Positions 35,601 to 47,600 of a DNA stretch of 64,000 nucleotides are shown in pieces (within the stretch, counting starts at the first letter, position 1; each line of letters begins with the position of its first letter). A program made the translations under genes and the position numbers. The notes beneath the pieces were generated by a model, which ran no database searches, had not been told where the DNA came from, and saw only the letters and a program-made list of their open reading frames with translations. The DNA lies in contig CATQJL010000316.1 of the NCBI GenBank assembly GCA_958299035.1, positions 91,596,443 to 91,660,442 of the forward strand, read 5' to 3'. The stretch comes from Cylicocyclus nassatus (Eukaryota > Nematoda > Chromadorea > Rhabditida > Strongylidae).

Positions 35601-38600
35601 GAATTTTGTTAATTGTTTCGTTATGGGGTTGTTTTGGTCTTTTGTTGTTATTTTTGTTGATCTTTATCTGCTTTCCGTAGGGTTTCCCTAGGTAATAAAA
35701 TAAAATAAAATAAAATAAATTACTAGGTCATTCCGAAAGTAATTTCGCTTTTTTCAAACGGGCGCCACATTCGATGGAACAAACATTTCTAAGAGATCTT
35801 GACAGCAGTCGATGCAGAATTTCATTCTCTTTCTAAAGGTTATGAAATTGTTGCAAAACAGTCAATGGGGTTTCAGAAAATAACTAAAATCTGCGACCCA
35901 TGCTTTTTGAGATGGTCAAGTTTCACAATTTTTCAAAACTTTCATATTAATTATCAGAAAAAGTTTAAGTGACGGTTCGATAGAGCAAACCTCATAGAAT
36001 ACAGCCCAACTTTTTCCTCTTTTCGATAGCTTGTCATATATTTTTAATAGAATTTTAACTGATGCTACCGATTTCCATATTTGTACAGCTAAATCCTCGT
36101 AGAACATCAAAGGAAGAGCAGCTCGGGCACTATTCGATGCAGCATTTTCTCCTTTTTTTGATGGGTGTTTTTTGTTTCCGATTCGTTTAGTTTTCGGGGA
36201 TAGAATTATCACAACTCAAATTTTTAAGGAGCCCCAGGCTGTACCCGAAAAACTCGAAACTTGATATTTTGAATCCGTAAACTCTCATTTGTTTTATAAA
36301 ATCAATATTAAGTCATATATCATCTTGAAACTTTGAAATTCCGAGTAATTACTGATGTTTGATGCGATTGTGGCTTAGGTGGGCCTGCCAAAATCCGATG
36401 GCTTTGAAAAAAATTTTTTTTTAAATTATGGCTAGCTATGAGAAAGAGAAAAAAGTAGTACTGTATTCTATATGGTTTACTCTATCGAATCTTTACTTGA
36501 AGTCCTTCTGAGGATTGATATGAAAGTTTAAAAAATCGTGAAACTTGACCATCTCAAAAAGCATGGGTCGCAGTTTTGGTTATTTTCTGAAAGCTCATTA
36601 ATTGTTTTGCAACATTTTCATAACCTTTAGAAAGTGAATGAAATTCTGCATCGAATGCTGCCAAGATCTCTTAGAAATGTTTGTTCCATCGAATGTGGCG
36701 CCCGTTTGAAAAAAGCGAAATTACTTTCGGAATGACCTAATAAAATAAAAAATAAAATAAAAATAAATAAAAATAGACGGTTGTCATCAAGAGGACTAGG
36801 CAAACTTGATTACGATTGAATTTCACAGCACAGCACTAAGTGCCGAATTATATAGTTTTACACGAAAAAGTCCATATATCTAAAGATGAAATCATTTGGC
36901 CGAAAAAAGTTATAGATTGCAAAAATCAGGTAAATCCAAAGTGGATCATATATAAAGGGTCATTTATATAGAGTATACATGGAGTATACATAAATACATA
37001 TAATTATTAGGTTGCCCCATAAGTTTTTTCATTTTTGAATTTTCGCTGTAATAAGTCACACGCTTCTTACTCCTAATAGACATCAGGATACCGTTCGATA
37101 GAGCAAAGCAAGCTCTATAAGGGGGCGTTTACGCTTTCGCACAAGCTTTGGTCTATCTCGAGTTTTAGACCAAAATCTAAAAAGTTTCGGATGGCCAAAA
37201 AACCGAAAATTTTTTATATCTTCGTTCAAAAAAATCCTACAAACCTCAAACTTGCTCACATATAAACATTTCACATCAGACATTCATATATGCTGTTGCT
37301 GCATTTTTTATCAGCTAGAAATCAAGAAACCGAAAATTTTCCTGTTTTTACCAAAGTGATGCTGTACTGTTCTTACACTGACAGTTGTATACTACAAGCC
37401 CTTAGAAGTACAACTGTAATTTTTTAGCTTTATATAAGCTCTGGTTCCCGAGAAATGTTGATTTAAGCGTGAAAAACCCAAGTGAAAAAAGCTGAATTTA
37501 ATACTTCTCGTGAACTAGAGCATATAGAGAGCCAAAAATCTACTGCAGTACTTCTGAGGGCTTCTACTATGCAACTGCTTGTGTAAGAACAGCACAGCAT
37601 CACTGTGGTAAAAACATGAAAATTTTCGGTTTCTTGATTTCTAGCTGATAAAAAAATGCAGCAACAGCACATATGAATGTCTGATGTGAAATATTTATAC
37701 GTGAGCAAGTTTGAGGTTTGTAGGATTTTTTTGAACGAAGATATAAAAAATTTTCGGTTTTTTGGCCATCCGAAACTTTTTAGATTTTGATGGTTTAAAA
37801 TTCGAGATAGACCAAAGCTTGTGCGAAAGCGTAAACCCATCTTATAGAGCTTGCTTTGCTCTATCGAATGGTATCCTGATGTCTATTTAGAGTAAGAAGT
37901 GTGTGACTTATTATAGCGAAAATTCAAAAATGAAGACTTATAGGACAACCTAATATATAGATAACGTAATGTGCAAAAATATATACAGCATCCTCAGTGA
38001 TCGATTGATAGACTAGCTAACCTTCATTGTTTTTACCATTAAGGCTACATCCTCAGGGCATGCTGCTACCACTAGAGAAATAGGTCATTTGTCTAACGTT
38101 TCGAGAGAAATAGTGACAATGTAGTTTGACATGTCAGTTTTAGAAATGTCTAGTCGAATCAACTCTTAACGTTGTGTCTGACGAAAGTCTAATTTTTGAG
38201 ATTTTGTGAATTGAAAGTCGACTTCATCAGTTCATCAAAATTTTGGTGCCCTGTAATGAAAAGACCCCGCAAAAATAGCATATTTAAAAAAGGACCTCAG
38301 GAAACCCATAAGTCTATGTCTACAATATCTCCTGAAACTAGCCTTTCAAGCAGTTTCAGCAGATATTGTTGCTGAACATCAGTTTTGTGATTCTTTTGAA
38401 GTCCCGGTTTCATGATTGTTGACGGATGTATCGCGAAAGCGGTTGGATGGGGCGGAGCTTAGAAAGTACACAGACTAGGCTCTGTACAATATGCTATTCA
38501 TGACCCCATTCCACGTTGCCGCAACTTTTTGGGATAGGTAAGTTCCAGTGGCGTACCCAGGATTTCCGCTCGGGGGGGAGGGGGGGCGCGGCAAAAATTT

Positions 38601-41600
38601 TTTTCAAATGACCGTGCGTGGCGTCAGCCACGCACTCCAAAAAAATTTTAGGGGTGCTTTTCAAAATTTTTGCGGGTCCCCAACCCCTAAAATCTGGAAA
38701 AAGGGGGCGTGGCGTCAGCCACGCCCCCGAAAAAATTTTTTTACAAAGCTAATTTGAATTTTTAAAAATTTTTAAAAATTATTTTATTTATTTGCAAGTA
38801 TAAACAAGTCACTTGCACATTTTTATAACCCATATAAGTAACTTTCAAAAATTTGGCGACCCATTCTCGGGGGGGGGGGGGGGGCGCGCCCCCCCCCCCG
38901 CCCCCCCACCCTCGGTACGCCACTGGTAACTTCCCTCACCCAAATTTTGTAGATTCACAAGTTATTGGCGGCCTGACATTTCAAACTAATTTTCTTTTTA
39001 GAGGCCTGAAGTGGTAAGAGGTTTATGATTTAATTTCTACCTTACCAAAATACTTGTAATAAACGAATAATAGTAAGAGTGAAACATTCTCTTTTTGAAT
39101 ACAAAGTTGAAGTACGGTCGTAAGGACAGATAAAACGTGTTAGGAGCCAGGCATACATCACACGTTACGATACGGCTACTCACTGGCCGATTTTTTCTGA
39201 GGCATACTTCCCTCATCGGAAGCGTCGCGTGTGGCTGAATTTCAGCGATATCGCGTCGCTGACTTCACCAGAGCGACTTCTTTTCTCGAATATTTCTTGA
39301 AAGTTTTTTGTTGATTTAGAACGTTTTCTTGTTGTTCAGACTGATTAAAATCCTTAACATCATTATTTTTTGCGTTTTCCTAGCGTGTGAACTCCAAAAA
39401 ACTTGGAGTCAACAGACTTTACTTGATCCACGGGATTTTTCAAAGTGCTGATACGAATATCACACTAAAATTAGGCAAAAAGCCATTTCCGTGGATACGC
39501 TAAATACATGACGACTGGACAAAGTGCGGATTTTACTTTTGTTCGGAATCAATCGAGTGACTTCAACACGAAGTGATGCCAGTAACCTTTTTGCTGTACA
39601 TTTTATAGATGTCTGAGATGAGGTATGTGGCTCCGCCTCAGTTTCCGCCATAACGCGTTACCGTAAGGAGCATAGTATGATACTTGTGATCCAACTAAAG
39701 TATGTAAAGTTTTAGCAGTTGCAGAACTTGATTGTCACAAAACTATTATGTTCACAGGTGTGCTGTGTGTAAGATTAGTATCATTTTGAAAATCCCCATA
39801 TTCTCAAAAGCCCCATCGAGTTTGAGCGAGATCTGCAAACGCGAAACACACTTTCGATTGCACCAGTTGATGAAGAATGCCCACGTAGAGCGATTAGCAA
39901 CTTAGTCGCCGCAATTTCGTCACTTCCAAGTACCTGATGATCTCATCGCTCGATGTGTGCCCGGCCCTCTATACTGGCATGCGATATTGCTGTAAAAAAG
40001 CTCTCGAAGCATTCTGAACTTTCGAAACTCGCGCATCAACAGCCGAGATGAGAGCATGTAAATCCCAAATTGAGTTTATGCTATTTGTGACGTTAGGTGA
40101 TTTGAACACTGCCACTATCAGTCGAGTATAGTCTACACTGCATTTCATGGTTAGTTTTGAGACAACTGACTGCCTTCCTACCTCTGCGGTGAAAATTTTT
40201 GCTAGTGCATTCTGTGGTGTTAACGAAAGGGCACGTCATGTGAGTTCTTTCTGGGCGTCTAACGGAATCCCCCTAACTTTTGCGATATTTTACGAAGTCC
40301 CCTTTGACTCTCAGCGCTAAACGTAAAAAACCCTCAAAAACAAAACGTCGACTTCAAAACGTCGCAATTTTTGGCCACAGAAACGATATCCCGTTTGCTT
40401 CCTCCCCCCAAGAAATGAATTGGGTATATGTCAAGGTTATAGAAGATCGTCGCATAAGCTGTTTGATCTTATCATCTTGAAAAAGATCCAGAACAGAAAC
40501 ATTGGAGGTCAAAAACCCATGAAAATCTAAAAATTGCAACTTCATGAATATTTCGCTTATTTTGCAGCAAAAGCCATGAAACTCAGCAAATGGTAACTTC
40601 GAACAGCTAGTAAGTTAAACGACTTTCTCTGGAATTTTTTGAAAATTTGTGTAGTGCAGAAATGGGCTTTTATGTTGGTGACAGCCAGAAAAATCGCGCC
40701 TCTTGACCGTCTCCCAAGGAAGTCCAACCCGCTTTCATACGATTTGCGTCGGGCCTGGTTATTGAGGTTAGCCGTGGAAAAGTTTGCGATGATAGACATC
40801 AAATCAAAAAACTCTTACCATTTTACGGCTTTGGGAAGGCGATTAGTCGGAAACATCAAATCACCACTATTAACACGTTTCGGACCGCGTAATTGCGCGC
40901 GGCAAAAGAGGGGATATTTTCAGCCTTAGCCAACAAAGGGATCTTAATTCGTAGATTGTGTGCTATATCTGCAAACAGCATGCAGATAGAATCCATATCC
41001 AGAGTTCTGAGTGAATCTGAAGTGTTTGAATTTTGTCGTCTGAGAAGGACTTCTGTGCTTTTTTAGAAGATAGGAACGAGAACTCAGTTTCTAATTGTAT
41101 CCAAAAGTATCTATATTGTACACGATACACATCATTATCGGAACTACGATTTTTCTCTTTGTATTCATGGTTAACAAGGGAACGATACTCGGTGTCTGTG
41201 GCCTTTTAAGATGAGATGTATACCATTACGCTCGCCTTCGAACGCTGATTTCGAATTGACTTCCGTTTCTGCTAATCGCTTCAAAGATGTTATGATGGAT
41301 CGCGCGGAGTTTGGCTACCCAGTGAAATAAGGTAGGAGCGCCGACACTCACGTTGCGCTGCGGACCAGTGGTTAGTGCAGTAGCCTCATGAGTCGATGCA
41401 GGTGTAGGTTCGAATTCCTTTGTGTTTTTCAGTTTTGCCTTACCTCAGTTAACCTTCTTTCGCATCTTCGAGTAAGTGAACGCTTTTGCTCTTCAAAAAA
41501 TGTGTAAATTTGGAGTAAATGATTACTGTTTGCGCTAAAATGTATCCAGTGATCATAATTCGAGTGAATTTTTCTTGAACAAGTAAGGCAGTGCAAAGGT

Positions 41601-44600
41601 AAAGACACAAAAGGATGTGAACCTACACTGCGTCAACTCATGAGGCTATCGCACTGCTTACTAGACCAGTACGTGGCCGCAATAGAGGCCGTTCCAATGA
41701 CCATATTTTCCTTAGGCGGCCAAACTTGGCTCAAATTTCTTATAATTTCTTTCAGAGAAACGATTAGCAAAAACGGAAGACAGATTCGGAATCAGCGTTC
41801 GGAGACGAGTGTAACGGTATGCCTCTTATCTCAGAAGGCACGGACATTGAGTATCGTTTCCTTGTAAGAAAACTTGCGACGACGCACGCGTCCTTCGCGT
41901 TGCCGCACTTCGTTGCAACTGATGTTCGATTTGTGCTCATCTCATGAGCAAATATTGACGGCACAGCTCTACAGAACCTTTCAAAAAGGAGGAACTTAGG
42001 CCTTTGATTTACCTTGGACAAAAAAGAAAACCAACGTTGAAAAGATCCTTCAAAGCCGCGTGCTGCACCCTGTGCAGCACGGTCCGAAACGTGTTAATAA
42101 AGATACTATCGACATATTAATGACGACAATGTTTACAAGAGGAAAATGTTGGAATTTACTGAGATAGTTGATTTGCAAATGGTTTGCCTTGCTCATCAAA
42201 GCTCCTTCAAAGGCCTTAAACGAAAATCAAAGAAATTAGCAAAAGTGAAACGGACGAAATGGAAGTTTGTAAACTCCGACATCATCTCAGCGTTTCTGGG
42301 CAGAGTCACACCGTAATTTTAGTTGCTAGGAAGGGGAAAGAATTTTGCATTGGCTCTGCTTGAATTCTTGCTTATATTACGAGATTTGTGGTCTGTTTAA
42401 AAAACGGAAGACCTGCTATATGAGTATATGAGTATGAGTCTTCTATATGAGCTGCTTAATTACTTATTTTTGAATTATATGTGCTAACCGTTTCGGATTA
42501 ATAATTTCTTCGGTAAGAAAGCTCAAATTTATCCATCCTTGATAAGCGAACAATCCAGAATAAAATCCAACAGAAGCGTCGAGCCAATTTCGAAAGTTGC
42601 CTTCGAAAGGGCTTTCGAAAGAGTCTCTATACTTCGGCCCACCTGAAACAATTCGGCAGTTTTCACCTCTGCAGTATTTTTAAACTCACCGAAAATGAGA
42701 AGAAAGCCGCCTGTAAGAATGACAGCGATTAGTACTAACACTTTCGCGTAAGTAATATAGTCTTGCATTGATGCTGCTGCTTTTACAGACCAGCAATTTA
42801 TTGCACCCACACCAACTGCAAGACAAATAGATCTACGATAGTAAGGTTGAGCACAGCAATCGCTCAAAGCAGATTAATCTGCTAGTGACAGAGATCATCC
42901 TCTTAATGAGGATCGCAACATATGATGTCGAAAGCCTCGTAACTTTACTTGCGGGTCAATGCCCATGCATTTGCAGCCCACTGCATTGTCATTTTCTCAG
43001 AAATTTGTCTTATGAAGAGATTTCGCAATATGATAGTAACAAACAATATTTATTTTCGCTCTTTGCAACTCTAGTTGTTTGCATTGTCAAGACTATCTTG
43101 GTTTATAATACCGATACACCTGAAAGAATTGTCCCAGCTCTGCTATGCTGTTTAAACGGTTCCGCCAGAAGGTTGGACTATTTTGTTTCATCTAGAGCTT
43201 CACCAGGTACACACAATATATGACGCAAGGACTGGGCGCTGTTGCGTGCCAAAAAATAGTCACTTTTTGGAGTGTTAATACTGTCTAGCTTATAGTATCT
43301 TTCAAACTGATAGCGTAATTGATAGCTGAAACAATTGCGCAACAAGAGCATATTGAAACTAGCGCATTTAGTCTGCATTCACTTTTGGCCTTCATTGAAA
43401 AGGCAGAACTTTTTGAACAGCCTATTGATTTTCTTCTTGTTAGCTTGAGCGAAGTCCAAGATTGGTACAGAACTTTATCGCACAGAATAACAGACTAACG
43501 TTTTGGCAAACTCGCCTTCTTCAGAGTCTGAAAAGTCGAAGACACATGAGTAAACTATCCGATCAAACACCTCGTCGACTACAGAAAGGAGCCCAACCCT
43601 CTAAGAAAAACAACAGCCTTAACCAAAACCAAAACTAAGCCAGTGCTCACCTTAACAGATGAAAATTTGGTGGGTGCAGACCACTTATGTCAAAAGCTGT
43701 ACTGCCTTACTTTTATAGTTAACTAGTGACCCGGTTCTGACCTGACCTCATTATTCAAAAACCACAGAGGCTCTGATAAGGAGACAGCTCGTTAGTAATG
43801 GCTAGGCACTCGTCCTTCCAGTTGATTTTTGGCCGCCAACCAAAACGCTTCAAGTGTCCTGCGCGCTAGGATCTCGCACGCGCCAGGATTCGAACCTGCA
43901 CTGCCACCTCCGCGTCGTCATGGCTGAGCCTGCGATGCATGCCTAACGGAGTAGCTGCGTTGCCCTTGCTAAAACCATCTAACCAGGGGAGGACCCAAAG
44001 TCGAAATCAGCTTTCCAAATGGAATATATACCGATCTAAAGAGCATCAAGCGCTGATTCCAATCCTACCTTTGCTTTTTGCCAAGCGCATTTAGGCGCTG
44101 AATTATGAGGGTTTTTTGGAGCAAAAAATGATGACAAAATTTGGGCAAAATCCATGTTTTCGGTCTTTCCAGAGCTCAAATAAAGAAGTGTAGAGTACGA
44201 GTATATCAGACAAGAGGTTTCTCATTAATAAAATGCTTTGCTATCCCAACGTGGGCCATTTGCGCAATTCTAAACAAATTTGTTCCTATTGAGCGTCCAC
44301 TATTTTAAAGGCAAAAAACGCTCATAAGTCAGCGTCTAAAAGCGCTTGGCAGATAACAAAGACAGTTTTGTAATCAGCGTTTGATGCTCTCCAAACTGGT
44401 ATATATTTTATCTGAAAAGCCGTTTTCGACTCCGGGTCCTCCCCTGGTAAGTGCTCTTTGATGTGCGTGCATACGGGGAGACCCATCTCGCCAATATACG
44501 CGTCTCCACATGATGTACACGTGATAAGGTAGACAACACCTGATACCATACAGTCTCCTTCCTTGCCGAATGGACAAATTACAAAATTAGACGTTGTACA

Positions 44601-47600
44601 GAGACGATCGTACTCCCGGTTTCGTACTAGCTGCTGTTTAAGGTTTGCAGGCGGAATGTCGACGATCCTTACAATATCGTTGAGGCCTGCTTGATGAGGT
44701 ATCTGCGAACAGCCCTACCAAACTCTTCTGAGATAAATGGTAGACAAAATGGGATCTGATCTTCAGCTTCCAATGTAGGCGGTGTACGATGGACTCGGTA
44801 TCTGTAAGGGTGATAAGCTTTTGTGTTGTATCCATTAGACCTTGCTACTGATTCTGCAAGCTCCAGCGAACACATTTTCTAGTCCCTATCAGAAGAGACC
44901 CCCGCAGCTGTTCTAAACATGTTTCCTATGACGGATGCCTTTATTCGAGCGGGATGTGCTGAAGAATGGTGTAGTAAGACGTTTTTGCTGCTCAGCTTTC
45001 GGTACCATCTGGTCTTAAACCCTCTGCCCGATGAACATAACCGTACGTTGAGGAACGGCAGCCATCCATCTTTGGGTTTTTCCCTCGTCATCTTGATGTT
45101 AGCGTCCTGGGAATTCATGATATTGAAGCAAGTGTCAAGCTCGGCCTAGGTAGGACACACGATACAGCAGTCGTCCACGTACCGACAGTAGAGCAGAGGC
45201 TTGCTCGCCAGTACTGGGGCTTTCACCTTAGACATGAAAACAATTGCCAAGGTCGGCGCTGGCCTCTGTCCCATAGCCAATCCTCTTATCTGCCTGTATT
45301 CCACACCAACGAAATACGGAGCAGTCGACACACTCTTTGACCAAAGACAAAACGCCTCTGATGCTAAGACCATGAAGATTGATTGACGACTGGTGTTCTA
45401 CAAGAAGTTCAAAGGTTGATTGCATTGCGGCATCATTGGAGACGCTGGTATAGAGCGATTCCACATCGAAAGACTCCAGAGCGCACCCTTGCCTTATATT
45501 GGTGCTGCGCAGACGATCAAGAAACATTTTGGTGTTAGAGAGATGTGCGGGGACAAATCTGAGCAGTTGAGAAAGAATAGTATTGAGAAACACGAAATTC
45601 TATCCACCTCCCACACCGCTGATGATAGGCCTCACCTTAAAGTCTTGCGGATTATTAGACCTTAAACTATCAATAGGCACTTTATGTGTTCTGATTAGAG
45701 TGTACAGGACTGGACACATAAGCAGATCGGTCTCCAAACGTGAAGCGAGAGCCCTAGGAATGCCTTCAGCTTTAGCTACTTCTAACCATACCCTGTTTAA
45801 GCAGCGATATTGCTTCTTGAAATCGTTATCGCCATGTCCAGATCTCGCGAAAGAATCACAAACTCCCCTCCTTTTTCGCTGACAGACACCTTGATCTCCC
45901 CTGCAGCGCAAAAGTCGCGAATTTCGCGCAAGCCGCGGCGTTGCAAAAATGTTAAATTACTATTTTGGCGTTTTTGGCGAAAACGACTGAGAATTGAGAA
46001 CAACCCCGTAGCAAACATTCGAAACTTGGCGTCCGCTGGTTGATTAGACTCCTGTGCTTGTATACCAAACGCGGAAAAGGAATAACTGGCCATGTTTTTC
46101 CCGCAGCTGTTTCTTCCGTCTCTTGCGCTCTCTCGCTCGTTGGCTCGTTGACGTATCTTTTCGTGAACATATTGATTATCCTTTGATTCAACGGGAATGG
46201 CGGCTGGAAGGCGGATTCAAGGCCTGATCAGGGCTAGGGAATGACTAGAGAACACGCCGATAGAGATACAGATGCGTCGCGCGTGCAGTGGTCACCTTTC
46301 ACCCGCCAATCCCGTTAAATAAGGTTACCCTCCCCTCCCCCCTTGTACACCAAGCATGCTTGGTCGTCAAGATTAAGGGCATATCATAAGAGACAGTAAG
46401 CGATGGCTCTTTCAGACATTTTTGGTTTTTGTAGTCTTTTCCTAGAAAGCACATTCTGAACTATGGAAAACAACATGGCTTATCGAAAAATTTCTGAACA
46501 GAGATAGATTTCTGAAGAAAGATATCCGCCCATGATTTGTACTATAGGTATAGGCGTTGCGTTAATTCATAAGCAGAGCCAACTCATTCTTTACATTCAA
46601 AATGCATCATGACTGTCAAACTTAAAACTTACTTATAAGAATGGCTGCGACAAGCTCGGTAGTCCACGGTGGAGGGTCGCAATTTGGATAAAGAGGACGC
46701 AGTGTGTAAATGGCAAAGGTTAGGCTGATGACCGCTCTTGCACAGGGCCTGAACAATTCCGTTCAGTATCATTCATTGTCCTGTACTCGAATTTTTCCAT
46801 CAGAAGTTCTTTGAGCAGCATTTCCATGTAGTAAACTAAAATTTTATATGTATATGCTCGTCTAGAGGTTCTAAGTGATGAAGTCGAGATGATTCTTTAT
46901 AAATGAGGTAGTATGGCAGATTCCTTAGAGGCAGCGTCCAGGCAAATCTGCTATGGGTATCGCATTTGGAGGATAATCTTGGAGCCCTGACCAAAACATT
47001 GCTCAAGCGGCAGCTCAATTTTGAGACATTGAGATATTCGCCCCAAACTGAATCCCGGGATCGTATATTGCATGGATTCATGGCATGACAATAAGTTTCG
47101 CGCGAGGACCCCCGCGTGTCGCGCCATGAATCCACGCGAGTACGATTCTGAGGTCCAGTTTGGAGGAGAATATCTCAACTGCGAGTTCACCATCTGAGCT
47201 GCCGCTTGGGCGGTGTCCTAGTTAGGGCCCCAAAATTACTTTCCACATCAGAACCCTGTATGTCCAGTATTGCCTAGACGCTGCCTTCAAAGGCAGCGTG
47301 CACTCAAAATTTTGTCCTCCATGTTTTTGATGTTATCGAGCCTTTTCATGACGCTGTTTTCGAATATGAGGTCTAAATTACAAAAAACTTCAAGATTGCC
47401 CGTTTCTCAAGCCCTAGTTTGGCAAACGTTGACGAGTGCTCCGGCGCTAGTCACGCCGTATGCTAAAGGAATTGTCGTATGACCGTGCTACATTACAAAC
47501 TATGCGTCTCGAAGTCCCTCGTCATGTCAGAACGCTTCTCGGGCCAATCCGTGGGCAGGTGAAGCGCAAAAAAGAAGCGGAGCGCAAAGAGAATCCGGTC

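Larger units (their letters stand above)
33760..36772 (+). mobile_element. CR1-like LINE remnant, interrupted by two MITEs
   Basis: RT motifs are readable across frameshifts: AVPQGG-ILSPILFNIYAH near 33875-33930, then SAFADDFKLFG near 33970-34005. The LFRALSTRDPVVLLKAY region follows near 34270-34320. A C-terminal piece (LTSFKRLLRSHLQKNEFC then TAA) resumes at about 35520-35590. The tail is (TAAAA)n at 35693-35722, continued at 36741-36772. Mariner-like elements at 34589-35517 and 35723-36740 split the ORF end and the tail. It is dead, and lies in gene B intron 6. Confidence 0.75.

Noticed and set aside
39460..39651. 63-codon ORF starting MAETEAEPHTSSQTS
   Set aside because: Too short, no conserved motif, no splice or repeat context to support it.
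43870..43975. Functional tRNA gene
   Set aside because: B-box is perfect but no A-box or cloverleaf can be closed; kept only as a tRNA-derived relic.
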